From: Heliopora coerulea
Taxonomy: Eukaryota > Cnidaria > Anthozoa > Scleralcyonacea > Helioporidae
DNA length: 64,000 nucleotides
Direction of reading: 5' to 3'
NCBI GenBank assembly: GCA_030142905.1
Contig: JASJOG010000050.1
Location: 1,215,001-1,279,000, forward strand
The position numbers and the translations under genes are program-made. The notes beneath the pieces are model-generated. The model did not search any database. It saw only the letters and a list, made by a program, of their open reading frames with translations, and had not been told where the DNA came from. Shown here piece by piece: positions 1 to 10,811 of this stretch (position 1 is its first letter; every line of letters begins with the position of its first letter).

Positions 1-556
1 AAAAACAAAATTACAACCAGGATTCATTATGAGATAAAAGGAATGGTGAATTGTCACTGACTAATTAAAAAACGTAAGCGATATTCATTGAAAGGTTTTA
101 GACGTTTCAATTAAACCTCCCCAATCTTCGTCGGTAAAAACATGAAAACAGTAAGGGAAATTTTTCATGCAAATTTAAATAGGGACACTAGTTATGTAAT
201 TTGGCCAGAGTTATAAAATATGGTCATTACCAGAGTTAGGGTCACTTTGAAGTATCAAGCTTCAAGAAACCGCCGCTCATAACTATTCCATGCCTTGTCA
301 ACAATCATCCAAGAGTTTAAGATGAAAAAGATTTAAACTTTTAAGCGAGGTTAAATCTGTACCGTCAGTTCTTAATGCAAATGAAAGTAAAATAAGTGAC
401 AAACTCTATTTTTATATTCTAATAAAGATACCCCTGCTGCTGCATTTTACAGCCTTCTTGATATTAATGAACTTAATATAAGTCTTCGTCCCGTAATCAC
501 GCAGTTCCACCGGTTTCCCTACTTATAATTTATGAAAGTTTTTGGTTTGATCACCC
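1..556. other. Unassigned 5' flank of the first PLE relic
   Basis: No gene, RNA or recognisable repeat was found here by eye. The last ~70 bases (from about 485) may be decayed coding sequence of the PLE that starts at 557, but a TGA at about 548 interrupts the frame. Confidence 0.4.
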
Positions 557-970
557 TTGGCCAGATACAAAAGTTGTAAATTTGTTGAAACTGGATGTAT
601 ATTTATGAGTAATGTAGAGAAGCAGTCTTTCCATATCAATCACTCCTTTGATTGTGACTCTCAAGGAGTGGTATATTTAATAAGATGCAAAAGATGTGGT
701 AAACAATATGTGGGGAGCACGACAAAACCATTTAAGTTAAGGTTCAATAACCGTAAGAGTTCTCTGAAACGATATGAAAGGGGACGAAGGGGAATTTGCA
801 GGGAACACATGTATGCACATTTTTTTGAAGATGAGCATATAGGCTTGGGGTATGTATCTGTTAAAATCATTGATGTTACCGATGTTAGATATCCTACAGC
901 AAAGGAAGGTTTTTGGATTCAAAAATTCAAATGTTATGCTCCTCTGGGATTAAATGCAATGGAGGTTTGA
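557..970 (+). pseudogene. GIY-YIG endonuclease end of a Penelope-like element (PLE-1), fragment
   Basis: A 137-codon open frame runs from a TTG, not an ATG, to TGA, so it is a fragment and not a complete gene. It carries a GIY-YIG nuclease core: VVYLIRCKRCGKQYVGST gives the degenerate GIY and YIG strands (residues about 38-55), followed by the conserved arginine region KLRFNNRKS. Cysteines before the core resemble the Cys-rich linker of PLE proteins. In PLEs this domain is the C-terminal endonuclease that nicks the target for reverse transcription. No reverse transcriptase is readable upstream, so the copy is 5'-truncated. A hammerhead-like motif follows at 1038-1063, as expected for a PLE 3' end. 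Solitary GIY-YIG genes exist, but the context favours a PLE. Confidence 0.75.
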
Positions 971-1037
971 AATTTTTGTAAATTAAGGAAGGAACGTTAA
1001 AGTATATAAGGACTCTATTCTTTGCCATTTTGAGCTG

Positions 1038-1063
1038 CTGATGAAGTGGCCGGTCCCCGAACC
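1038..1063 (+). ncRNA. Degenerate hammerhead-like motif at PLE-1 3' end
   Basis: CTGATGA (1038-1044) is followed after 14 bases by GAACC, one base off the GAAAC core of a hammerhead ribozyme. Hammerhead motifs in PLE ends are an established feature. The intervening bases do not give a clear stem II, so activity is doubtful. Confidence 0.4.
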
Positions 1064-1794
1064 ATTTTAATCTTAATAAAGTTTGCTTTGATTATATATC
1101 TCATCTGAGATTAAAATTATGATGGCTACTGTTTGAAATTTGTTTGGAAATGTAGCGTCAAAAGTAGATGGGCAATTAGCCATTCTCAAGGCGATCTTAA
1201 CAATCAGATTATCACCATCGATGAAAAAAATTGTACAACTTTGAGCTACGGATCAAGTTTTGTCGTTTTACCTTACATTAGAAGAGTTTCCGAAAAAAAA
1301 AAAAAATCACAGAGTCTTAATGCGCGAGAACATCCAAGTTGGTTATTGAGCAATACGTACCAACACCAGCTTCCCAAATCGAACAATAAACAGAATACTA
1401 AGAACATAAAAAGAGTTCTTTAGACCATCTGTTGTTCGCAGTGTAATTTTACATGAATGAACAAATAGAGCATTACAAACTAGAAAAGGAGAACAAAAAA
1501 GAACTGTACTGAAGTTGATAAAATTTCTAAAGTAGTTCAAAACATGAAAGAGTATGATTACCACATGAGTTTTGACAACATGATGATTGTTGACATGACA
1601 CAATTGTTGGCATTCCCAAACTCTGGTAATGACCATATTTATCTCCAGCCAAATTGCATAACTAGTGAACTGTATGACTTCCTTAACTGTTTATGTTTGT
1701 TATTCACGAAGATCGAAGTTATTCGATTGAAACCCCTAAAACCTTTTATCTACGTCGTTAACCTTTTTAATTAGTCATTGACACAAAAACGTTC
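1064..1794. other. Unassigned sequence
   Basis: Several short open frames overlap here on both strands (for example 1544-1774 +). None shows a recognisable domain or start context. Nothing else seen. Confidence 0.3.
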
Positions 1795-1982
1795 GAGATA
1801 TATTTTAGAAATGTTGGAGCTTGGACATATCTTGAAATAATAAATAAACGTTCGTCAAGCTCTATCCTCAGAAAAAGGATCTCTGAGCCCCAGACGGGGT
1901 TCAAACCCGCAACCTTCTGATTACGGGGATCGAAACTGCAACCTTCGGATCTCCAAGCTCCCACATTTCTAAAATATATCTC
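1795..1982 (-). repeat. tRNA-derived SINE fragment flanked by 30-bp inverted repeats
   Basis: Two 30-bp arms (1795-1824 and 1953-1982) are reverse complements with one mismatch. Between them lies a minus-strand piece of a tRNA-like SINE containing the B-box region GGGTTTGAACCCCGTCTGGG (on -). The B-box region is repeated just downstream in a mutated form (about 1925-1950). The same SINE appears on + at 2054 and on - at 6774 and 23018. The structure looks like a SINE caught in a small foldback element. Confidence 0.65.
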
Positions 1983-2053
1983 AATGTCGTTATTAACATA
2001 TAGTGGCTTCCACTTAGGTCGCACATGTCGAACTTACGCTTTAGCTTACCATC

Positions 2054-2195
2054 TGAGTCTTGGTAGCTCAATGGTTAGAGCGTCTCGCCGGTCATCAGAA
2101 GATTTGCGGGTTCAATCCCCGTCTGGGGCTCAGAAATCGTTTTTCTGAGGATAGATCTTGACGAACGTTCATCGATCATTTCAAGAAAAACCTTC
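2054..2195 (+). repeat. tRNA-derived SINE with A and B boxes
   Basis: The head is tRNA-like: A box TAGCTCAATGG with GTTAGAGCG, then B box GGGTTCAATCCCC about 35 bases later. The tail reads CTCAGAAATCGTTTTTCTGA and then ACGAACGTTC, both shared with the other SINE copies here. The tail and repetition show a SINE and not a functional tRNA gene. The internal boxes would serve as an RNA polymerase III promoter. Confidence 0.7.
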
Positions 2196-2911
2196 CTTTT
2201 ATATTGCCACCCATGTAATACTTGCATATATACGTTCTTGGATTGTGGCAGTCTTTTAATGGTTGTTATTGAGTCATTCTACGCATTCGTGGACAGAAAA
2301 TTGCGATTAGGAACGTTTCCAGGTAACGAAAAGTGGATGGCCCTGAAAATGCATTCCAGAGGATTCCCCACTTAGAATCAAATTTGTTTGTCCCCCACCC
2401 CTCGTGGTTACTAGTGCCGCAACTGCGTTTATTCACGTTGAGCAACCTCGGCGACATCATCCAAAGCTATATATGTTGTCTACGAGGTGAAGTTGATGTC
2501 ATAGGTCACGGAGGGTAGTAGGGCATATTACCCCTCTTCCATAAAGTAATGATAAAAATATACAGATGTATAAAACGTCATTCGATAGTATTTTGAGGTA
2601 TATCCAGAGGAAAATGTATTTTCCAAACGTTTCGCTGATTATCATGGCAAAAATTTTCGAAAAAAGGTTCCATCGTGCACCAGCTGGGAAAGTTTTTACA
2701 AAATACTTAGCTTCTTATTCCCTCCTTGGACGGTCCTCTCTATATCTCAGATTCTGCTACGTAGCTTTGTAATGTATGCAGGTATCCATGCAGCAGAGAG
2801 GATGTTGTCACTGTACACAGTGATTTACTCTTCACGCATCTTCATAAATCTTTAAGTACAGTAGAATCATCTTTGATGTATAGTGTGAAAAATGAGTCTT
2901 TTTTTATTTAG
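2196..2911. other. Unassigned sequence upstream of the first visible protease exon
   Basis: The missing signal-peptide exon of the astacin gene should lie upstream of 2912 and end in phase 1. I could not find a convincing candidate here. The short frames at 2333 and 2566 look unrelated. Confidence 0.35.
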
Positions 2912-3064
2912 GAGATGTTGTAGAGGGAGATCTAATAGTTGACAATCGCCTCATACATCTTATGAAAGGACTTCCAGAAGGAAAACGGGAATTTTATTCA
3001 GGAAACTCCCAATGGAGCAAATTTGGAAATAAAGTAAAAATTCCGTATACAATTAACGGCTTAG
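2912..3064 (+). CDS. Astacin gene, first visible exon (propeptide end, start of protease)
   Basis: The exon lies between acceptor TTATTTAG and donor GTAAGA. It opens in phase 1, so at least one upstream exon exists. The frame encodes VVEGDL (aspartate switch) and then WSKFGNKVKIPYTI, which corresponds to the N-terminal strand of the mature protease. It closes in phase 1. Confidence 0.85.
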
Positions 3065-6000
3065 GTAAGAGTCACATGTATGAGACCGGTACTGCAGAAG
3101 GTGTAACGCGTGTCTTCCTGGACATTATCAACTGCCGGATTCTTTTTCATTTCATTAAGTTTTTGCATTTCTAAATTATTACTTGATGTAGATGTAAACT
3201 TGCCGTAAACGCCTTCATTATTTATGTCAGATGAGTCGTCTGGCAGAAAATCCAGTTATGCAAAATAATCTAAATCTGGGATTCAAACTCTCCCGAATTC
3301 AAACGAATTAATGCAGAAACTGACTTCAGAGTGGTTTGATTTAGTAAAAACTGCCACAATCGTTTCTAGATGTTTTTACCAGCCATATTGAGAAAAAAGA
3401 AATAAAATTCTTCATTTAGTTTTATTATAGTGTGATATCCTATTTTTTATAATTTGAAGGAACCCTTTACATTCATTCTGAATTCATAGTAATAAATCGG
3501 TTATTTATAGTTTGCAACCAATCCCTGGAAATTTACGAAACAATGATGTGGAGGAAAATGCCACGCTCAACATAAAATAGCAGTCAATGAAATTCTTTTG
3601 TGAAAGTTTCTTCGACATAATCACCATATACAACAGCATATTCAATCCAATATTTTGATATTGGTTATAGACAGTAAATAAATTTCAACTAAGCCACAGT
3701 GATTTATTACATGGCTGAGCTCGTTATCTAGTTTGTACTCAAAATGACGTGCACTGCTTGGCTGCCAAGGTGTTGAATAAATATATTTATCATATGGCTG
3801 AGCTCGTTTTTCGGACCATACGCAAAATTACGCTTGCTGATTGGTTGCTGAATGGTCCAATATTTTACGGTGCTGGACCAATCCAATACGCTTTTTATTT
3901 CGAACCGGTAAAATACGTTTTGGTGGGAAAATCTTTGTGCTGCCTTTAATGAAATTTAAAGCGAATAAATTATCTATAATGAATAATTCAGATTAATCAA
4001 ATATGCTGGAACACCATCACTAGTCTTGTTTAAAGCTAATCGTATAAAATTTCGATAAATGAGTCTATAACTAGTGGAAGTAAGGTGTCAAACGAGCATG
4101 TAATGTAGATAGGTAAATCGGTAACGTTCGATGACGCAAACCCCGTTAAATTGAAAAAAAAGGAAAACCAAAAGTGATATAATAAATTCCTTTATTATAA
4201 ATTCCTTTTTCGTTTACTCCGTCCATAATGGAAAACATTTGCCTTCGGCTTCTTCGCAAAGACCTGAACGAAAACCTCAGACAACTACACCTTTTGCTGG
4301 TCATTACCAAAAAATATACTATCGTGAACGCCAACCGCAAACTCATTAACGTAAAAATACATTCATTTTATTCAATCAATGTTCACTAGCACAGATACGC
4401 TACCAGTCGTATGGAAGAGCACTCTATAGCGCCAATAGACTACCATTAACACCATTCTACTATACATTAGGGATAATAAAACTTCAATTAGGCAAGATAT
4501 TGCTCTTACCTAATTGAAATTTTATTATCCCTAATGTACAGTAGAATGGTGTTAATGGTCGTCTGTTGGTGAAATAGAATGCCCTTCGATGCAAATGGTT
4601 GCGTATGCAGGGTGGTGAATGTCGACTGAATAAAATGAATGTATTTTTGCGTTAATGATTTCGAGGTTGGCGTTAATGATCGTACATTTTCTGGTAATGA
4701 ACAGCAAAAGGTGTACTTTCCCGTATGGACGTCTCTATCAGTTAATGTGCCATGTATGAATAATATATAGAAAAATGAGGGATATCTATCCAGGGTTCAA
4801 AAACATTTTTTGTGAATTTGAGATGAGTTTGACGAACGTCCAGGTATCGTCTACGCCAATGAATTATCGTAACGTTTGCTTTGATCATGGTCAATGTAAG
4901 GATATTGTCTGGAAACTCTTTGTTCTATCTTTTTGTTCGGTTTTATTGTACGATATGTATTTAAAATAATCAAACAATCGACCCATAGAAACGCTTGGTT
5001 TCAGTCCCTCAGCCGTTCTTTTTGCATGTTAGTTGCTACAAAACAAGTGATTTATGCACAGTGAGGGTCTTTCATCCATACACTGCAACTTCATTATTTT
5101 TCTTGTCACCCTCTGAAGTTAGTGAAGTTTCCAGACCATGCTTTGATCGACCATGCCTCATTTCGCCAGCGTTCACAAAAACGTTCGAGAAGTGGGAAGA
5201 AGTTTTATTTTGTGTCTTAAAAATTACATATTGATAGTTTTGTCGTGCAAATGAAAGCAGAATTCTTCTGGCTAATTTCCAAAGTGTTGTGAACTGCAAG
5301 GGCGACAATCGCTTCCTAAAAGGGTGGGGACGGAGCCGGCCAAGTGATGTGGAGGCATTCTCTCCGAAAGTTTTTTTTTAATCTAATGTTTATGAAATGC
5401 CTTTTGCGGTATTTTGAGATTGTTTTTTTGGAACAACATTTATACGTTTTTTTTCAATCGAAACGAAGCTATGCTTTGTTTGCTATGGTGTCCAAAGAAG
5501 AACGATCGGACTGTAAAATAACTAGGCAAATTTTCATAATTTGTCATGTATTCGAACCAACCATACCTAGGTAAAATTTGGGGCTGAAAAAGGTTATATC
5601 GGAAAATTGTAAAGGTAAAAATGGAACTATAAGCGCCAAGGGAACAGAAATTAGGCTTCAGTTGTCACAAACTTTACAAATAGTGGGGGGATAATTATAT
5701 ATATATCCCCCCTTTCTTCAAAAAGTTGGGGATATGTCCCCCCATCCCCCCCAGGATTTACGTCCTTGATGAACTGGGTAAGAGAGAGTGTGATCACGTG
5801 ATAGAGTAGAAGGCTAGCAAAGAGAAAAAAAAAACAAGCGTTCGAACTCGCGGACATTGTTGATGTGTAGAATAGAACAATTATACTCGTTTTGCGTTGA
5901 TTGCCCTTGGGAGGCAAAGAAATTCACGACAAAAGTCTAATTAAACCTATTTGATGGAAAAACAGATCTGGCAACAATATCGTGTAACGCCCTACATAAT

Positions 6001-9000
6001 AAATAATTATATCAAAGACCTATACCTTAATTGCAAGGCCAATATCAACTTTAATGACGATACAGTTGTCGTGTACCATTGTTCATCCTAGTGTATATAA
6101 TGTTGTCTCAAAGGCAGAAGTCCTGCTATGGATACGCTTGCTAATGTAGAAATACGTCTGGAAGACCCTTAAAAGTTAATCATAACATCAGAATGAACGA
6201 TCTTAGATCACTATACGACATCATGTCGGGTTCTTAGGACAGTTTCTTTGCATTCTTTTCTCAGATTCAGCCAAACAAAGTCTCTTGAGAGAAGCTTTTT
6301 CGAGTTACAAAGCCCTAACATGTATTGAATTTACTGAACGTAACGAAGAGAAAGACTACATTGAATTCATTAGTGGGAGTGGGTAAGTATAATGTGCATT
6401 CATATAAACTAGGTAAACTGCTAACTTAAACGTAGTTGCTTGTTGATGTTCTTGTAATTTTTCACGGTAAGCCTAAAATGAATAGACATCGACATTACAC
6501 AGTTCATCGCACCAACTTCGACGGCAATATTTATTTTTATTGACCCTCAGACCTTAATGTCACTGAAGTGCCTTAGATCAAGGTGAAATTGAACCCTGAG
6601 GAACGATCAAACTCAATGTTTCTAGAAGCAAAGGTCAATAAAAGTTTTCTAATATACCAAAAACATTTCTATGTCGAAATACTAAAGTTTAAAGGCTTAC
6701 CAAGGAACCAAACTGACTTCGTATTAAAATTTCACTTCATGTAAACAAATACTAGAGAGAGAACTTAGATCATCAATGAACGTTCGTCAAGCCCCCAATC
6801 TCAGAAAAACGATTTCCGAGCCGCAGACAGGGATCCAACCTGGAACCTTGCAATGACTGGTTAGACACTCTAACCATTGAACTACCGAGTCTCAGATGGC
6901 GATCTAAGGTGAAAATTCGACATAAGTGCTGCCTAAGCGGGCAACCACAGTATGTCAGTGATGATATTAATGCGACGTATGTTGTGAATAGGAAGCTTGG
7001 AGATACCTTAGATCATCAAGGTTTGGTCTTTTAGGGACGAACGTCTTTGCTGTATGAGTGACAAAACATCTTAATTTTGACAATTGAATGCTTCTGAAAT
7101 ACAAGGTGATCATTGACTAATTAAATAAGGAAATTATCCAAACACTGATTACGTGTAAAAAAGATTTTAATATTTAAGTAAGACAGAAAAACGTCAAGAA
7201 GAAAAAGGAATGCGTAATTAAGACTGATTGAAGTTATAAACGGAAATCGTAGCCTTTAGAAAAGACTGTCTTCGTTTGAACCCCAGGTTGGCCGAGGTGA
7301 ACAACCTTCCAAAACAAAATTTACAATTTAACCATCCGGTCAGAAACAAAGACAGGTAAATAAAACAACAATGAAGGGTAGCTTCATCTTTACTCTGGCA
7401 GCGGATATGCAACTGCCATGTTTAAATCAAGAAGCATTCTCAATGTCGGCAAATGACGAGAACCATACTACGGCACCTTATCGATGAAGAACCCTTGCCT
7501 TCCTTACCAACGGCGCACCCAGGATTTTTGTTAAGAGGGGGTGGAATGTTAAATTGGCTTCGCCCTGGGGGGCTCTGGAAACATGCTCCCTCAGGTATAA
7601 TTTATATTCTAAAGTCTCGATTCCGGCATTATGAATCGACAGTCCTTGTACACAACACACAAGCAAGGTGACCGAGAAATTATGGCATTTAACTGTCGTC
7701 TATCAGATATATCATACCTTTTAATTTTACGTTACATTTTCTTTTGCTTCTTTTGTGGAGGTAAACAGAAATCATTTATGTGACTGCTAAGGGAAGGGGC
7801 TAAGGCCCCCTAAGCACCCCCCCTTGGGTGCGCCACTGGTCAAAGGTATGGGAATGCAACCAAGTGACAATGACCAACAAAAAAAAACCATGACCAGCTT
7901 ATCTCTAAACAATTTTTGGTTGTTACGAAACTAACCACTGTCAAATAAGTTGTAAACATGAACATGGGCAGAAAACGAACCAAACATTAATTAACAAATT
8001 ATGGGAAAACAAGCGTTGAATTTTGAGATTAAATTTCACCTTAACCATAAAAAAAGCCGCCCATACAACATATCGTTTCAGCAGTCCAATTAGGAATGAA
8101 TGATGCTGATGATTTTATTCATGCTTGTATAACAAACATTCTAAAGAACTGAGAAAAAACTAAGCAAAAAACGTCAGGGAATAGCAAGAAAAAGTTCCAA
8201 TCTATTCAAGAATACTTCCACTACGGTTCTTCTCGGTTACAAAGTTCGCGTAAGGATTGTGCTGAATGGCAAGTATTATGTTCACAAAATCATAAGCTGC
8301 TAAATGATTACAAGGCATACCAAAAGATGGCAAAAGAACCAAAAAAAATTAAAGAATTTTAGAAAAAAAAGGGTGACCAAATATCAGAGCACAACATGGA
8401 GGTGGAACGACAGGCAAACTATCTCTATCATAGACTTCGCTGCAATGACTCCATCCCGGCAGTGACGTATATATAGGGGGCAGGGGGGTAGAGGAGCAGA
8501 GGGGGCGACCGCCCCCCACCGGACATTTCTGTCGGAAAATTTAGAACTTGTCGGAAAATTTGAGGGAGGATACCTTACTATATTTCGTTTGCTGAGAAGT
8601 GAAAAAACCTTCAGGACTAGAAACGTCAAAAATTGGACATTTGTAGATCATAGAAATGATACAATATTACGGTAAATGAAAATTTGAAACAAATTTAAAC
8701 ATCTTTAACCTAATCCGAATCCAGAAAACCGAACGTTTTCTTTTGAAATATGGCAACTGTCTGCCTACAAATTAGCGTGAGAAAATTCAGTCCTCGCGGT
8801 TCGTGTTGACAGGCGCCTAACAACGTGAAGTCCGCCCATAGCAACGTCAAAGTGTCGTCCAATAAACTTCAACGTTTTAATTTTGAAACAACGCGTTAAT
8901 TAACGCACAGTGCACAATCAATTGCAAATGCGGTAGTACAAACATAGGAAAATCGTGTAATCAAAATAGCCTATAAAATTGTTGGTAACATTTTACGTTC

Positions 9001-10780
9001 TGAAAAGAAGCCAGTCACTGCTAGTTGGTTGGCGCCGCTGTGTCCGCGTACTACAGCCGAGGCTAGACTGCTGTTACTAATTCTCAACTCTAAACTAGAA
9101 ATACGTGCACGTAACAACCCCTCGCCCACCCTTCCAATATATCTCTCGAGAGTCCAAGTAACATTGATAATCTTTCAAAATTGTCAAAAAGACAAATCCC
9201 CCTTGCTATAGCTGGAAGAAGGTATGCAATATAAGAAAAAGACAACATTTGCACACGAATATTAACAACCCAAACTGGAAATGGTTTTATATTTAAACTG
9301 TTCGTCGTTACGTTTACGTTTAAAAGTTTGACTCTGTTTTATTATAACAAAATGTTTGGAGAGAATAACCTTTAACGGTTTTGCAAATAATGGGATCCAT
9401 CCTGAAAATTCTACTGCTAAACAATGGATGTTCGTGTCAAGACCCTGTATTAGTTGCGATCTTGAGATATTTCGTGTCGTTTTTGGATGAAGCTTATCAC
9501 TTTTTTCCACTTTGAAGAAAGACATTTTAGTTGATGGCAACACTCTCCGTCTTAAAAGCGGAGCATTCTCATAGGTTACCGGTCGGATACCAGCATTACG
9601 GATAGCTTATGATTGAAAAAACTTTTTTTGATATTTTTTGTATTAAAAAATTGATAAATCCTACATTGTCTTAAAGTTAATTAAAAATTTCTAGTAGAAG
9701 TGCTGTGATGAAGATTTATGCTAAGTATTCATCCGGAGGTAAAAGACTTTGGTAAAGAAGATGAAACGAATTACGGAACCGATGAAATAAACAAAGAAAA
9801 CGTGAAGTTTTGCATTTTTATTGCTGACCAAAAATCGGAAAATACAAAACATACAACAAAATACGACAAGCAAACCTTGTGCAAGTTTTGTCGAAAGAAG
9901 GAGTAGAGGGAAGTAAAAGACGTACTTTTTCCCACTGTAAAACTTTCGTAAAACAGAAAAATAGCGTAGCATACGAACCTTCAACTTTTACGTATTTTCA
10001 ACGAAGCGTTCATCGTCACCTCAACACAAAGAGTTCAACGGTGAATTTACAGAAAGAACACGGCTTTATACTTTCAAAATTTCTTGCGAGGTGTTAAAAT
10101 CCTGATGAAAGCATTACTGGTCGAACAAGGTAAAGGTAATCATCCACAAGCCACCCGAAAAGTGAGAAAGACTGAAGCGGACAGCATTTTCGCCGAAGGC
10201 TAGTATGATCTCCAAATAGAAATAGCTTTTCAGCGTGTTTCAGTTACTCGATTCAGACGTACCTGTGATTGTGTAGCTCAGCTAAGTGATTACCAGAACG
10301 TGAAAAGTCTCGATTCATACAAATCAACATCGATTCAACTACAGCGAAGAATATCATTTACACTCAGTCGCTTAGCAAATGTCCCGGCAACGAGCGAGTT
10401 CCCGAAACGAAAATATTCATGAGAAAGAACCAAGTCAAAGCGTTGCTACAAAATGTGAACAGTTGGCCAATGCATATTCCAAAGAGATGAGTTTTAGAAC
10501 TGTTCTTTCAAGTCATAAATTGTCCAGTAATCAAGATGTCCTGCAAAAGTGAAACCAGCCGCAAGCACCAAGAAAGCCATTTCGTTTGCCAGTCTTAAAT
10601 CATTTACTGGCTTCAGTGTTCAGATGATGTAAACAACTTGTGAGAGATCCATACAAGGGAAAAAATAACGAGTCCAAATCGATTTGCTTCGATACGGTAC
10701 CTAAGTATGGTTTGGTCAACAACATACCAGTCCCCGAGCTTACACACGGCATTTTTGAGTGACCGGAATCAATGGATATA

Positions 10781-10811
<31 letters not shown>

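Noticed and set aside
2054..2130. Functional tRNA gene
   Set aside because: A and B boxes are present, but the acceptor stem does not pair well and the sequence recurs with a shared tail elsewhere, so it is a SINE head.
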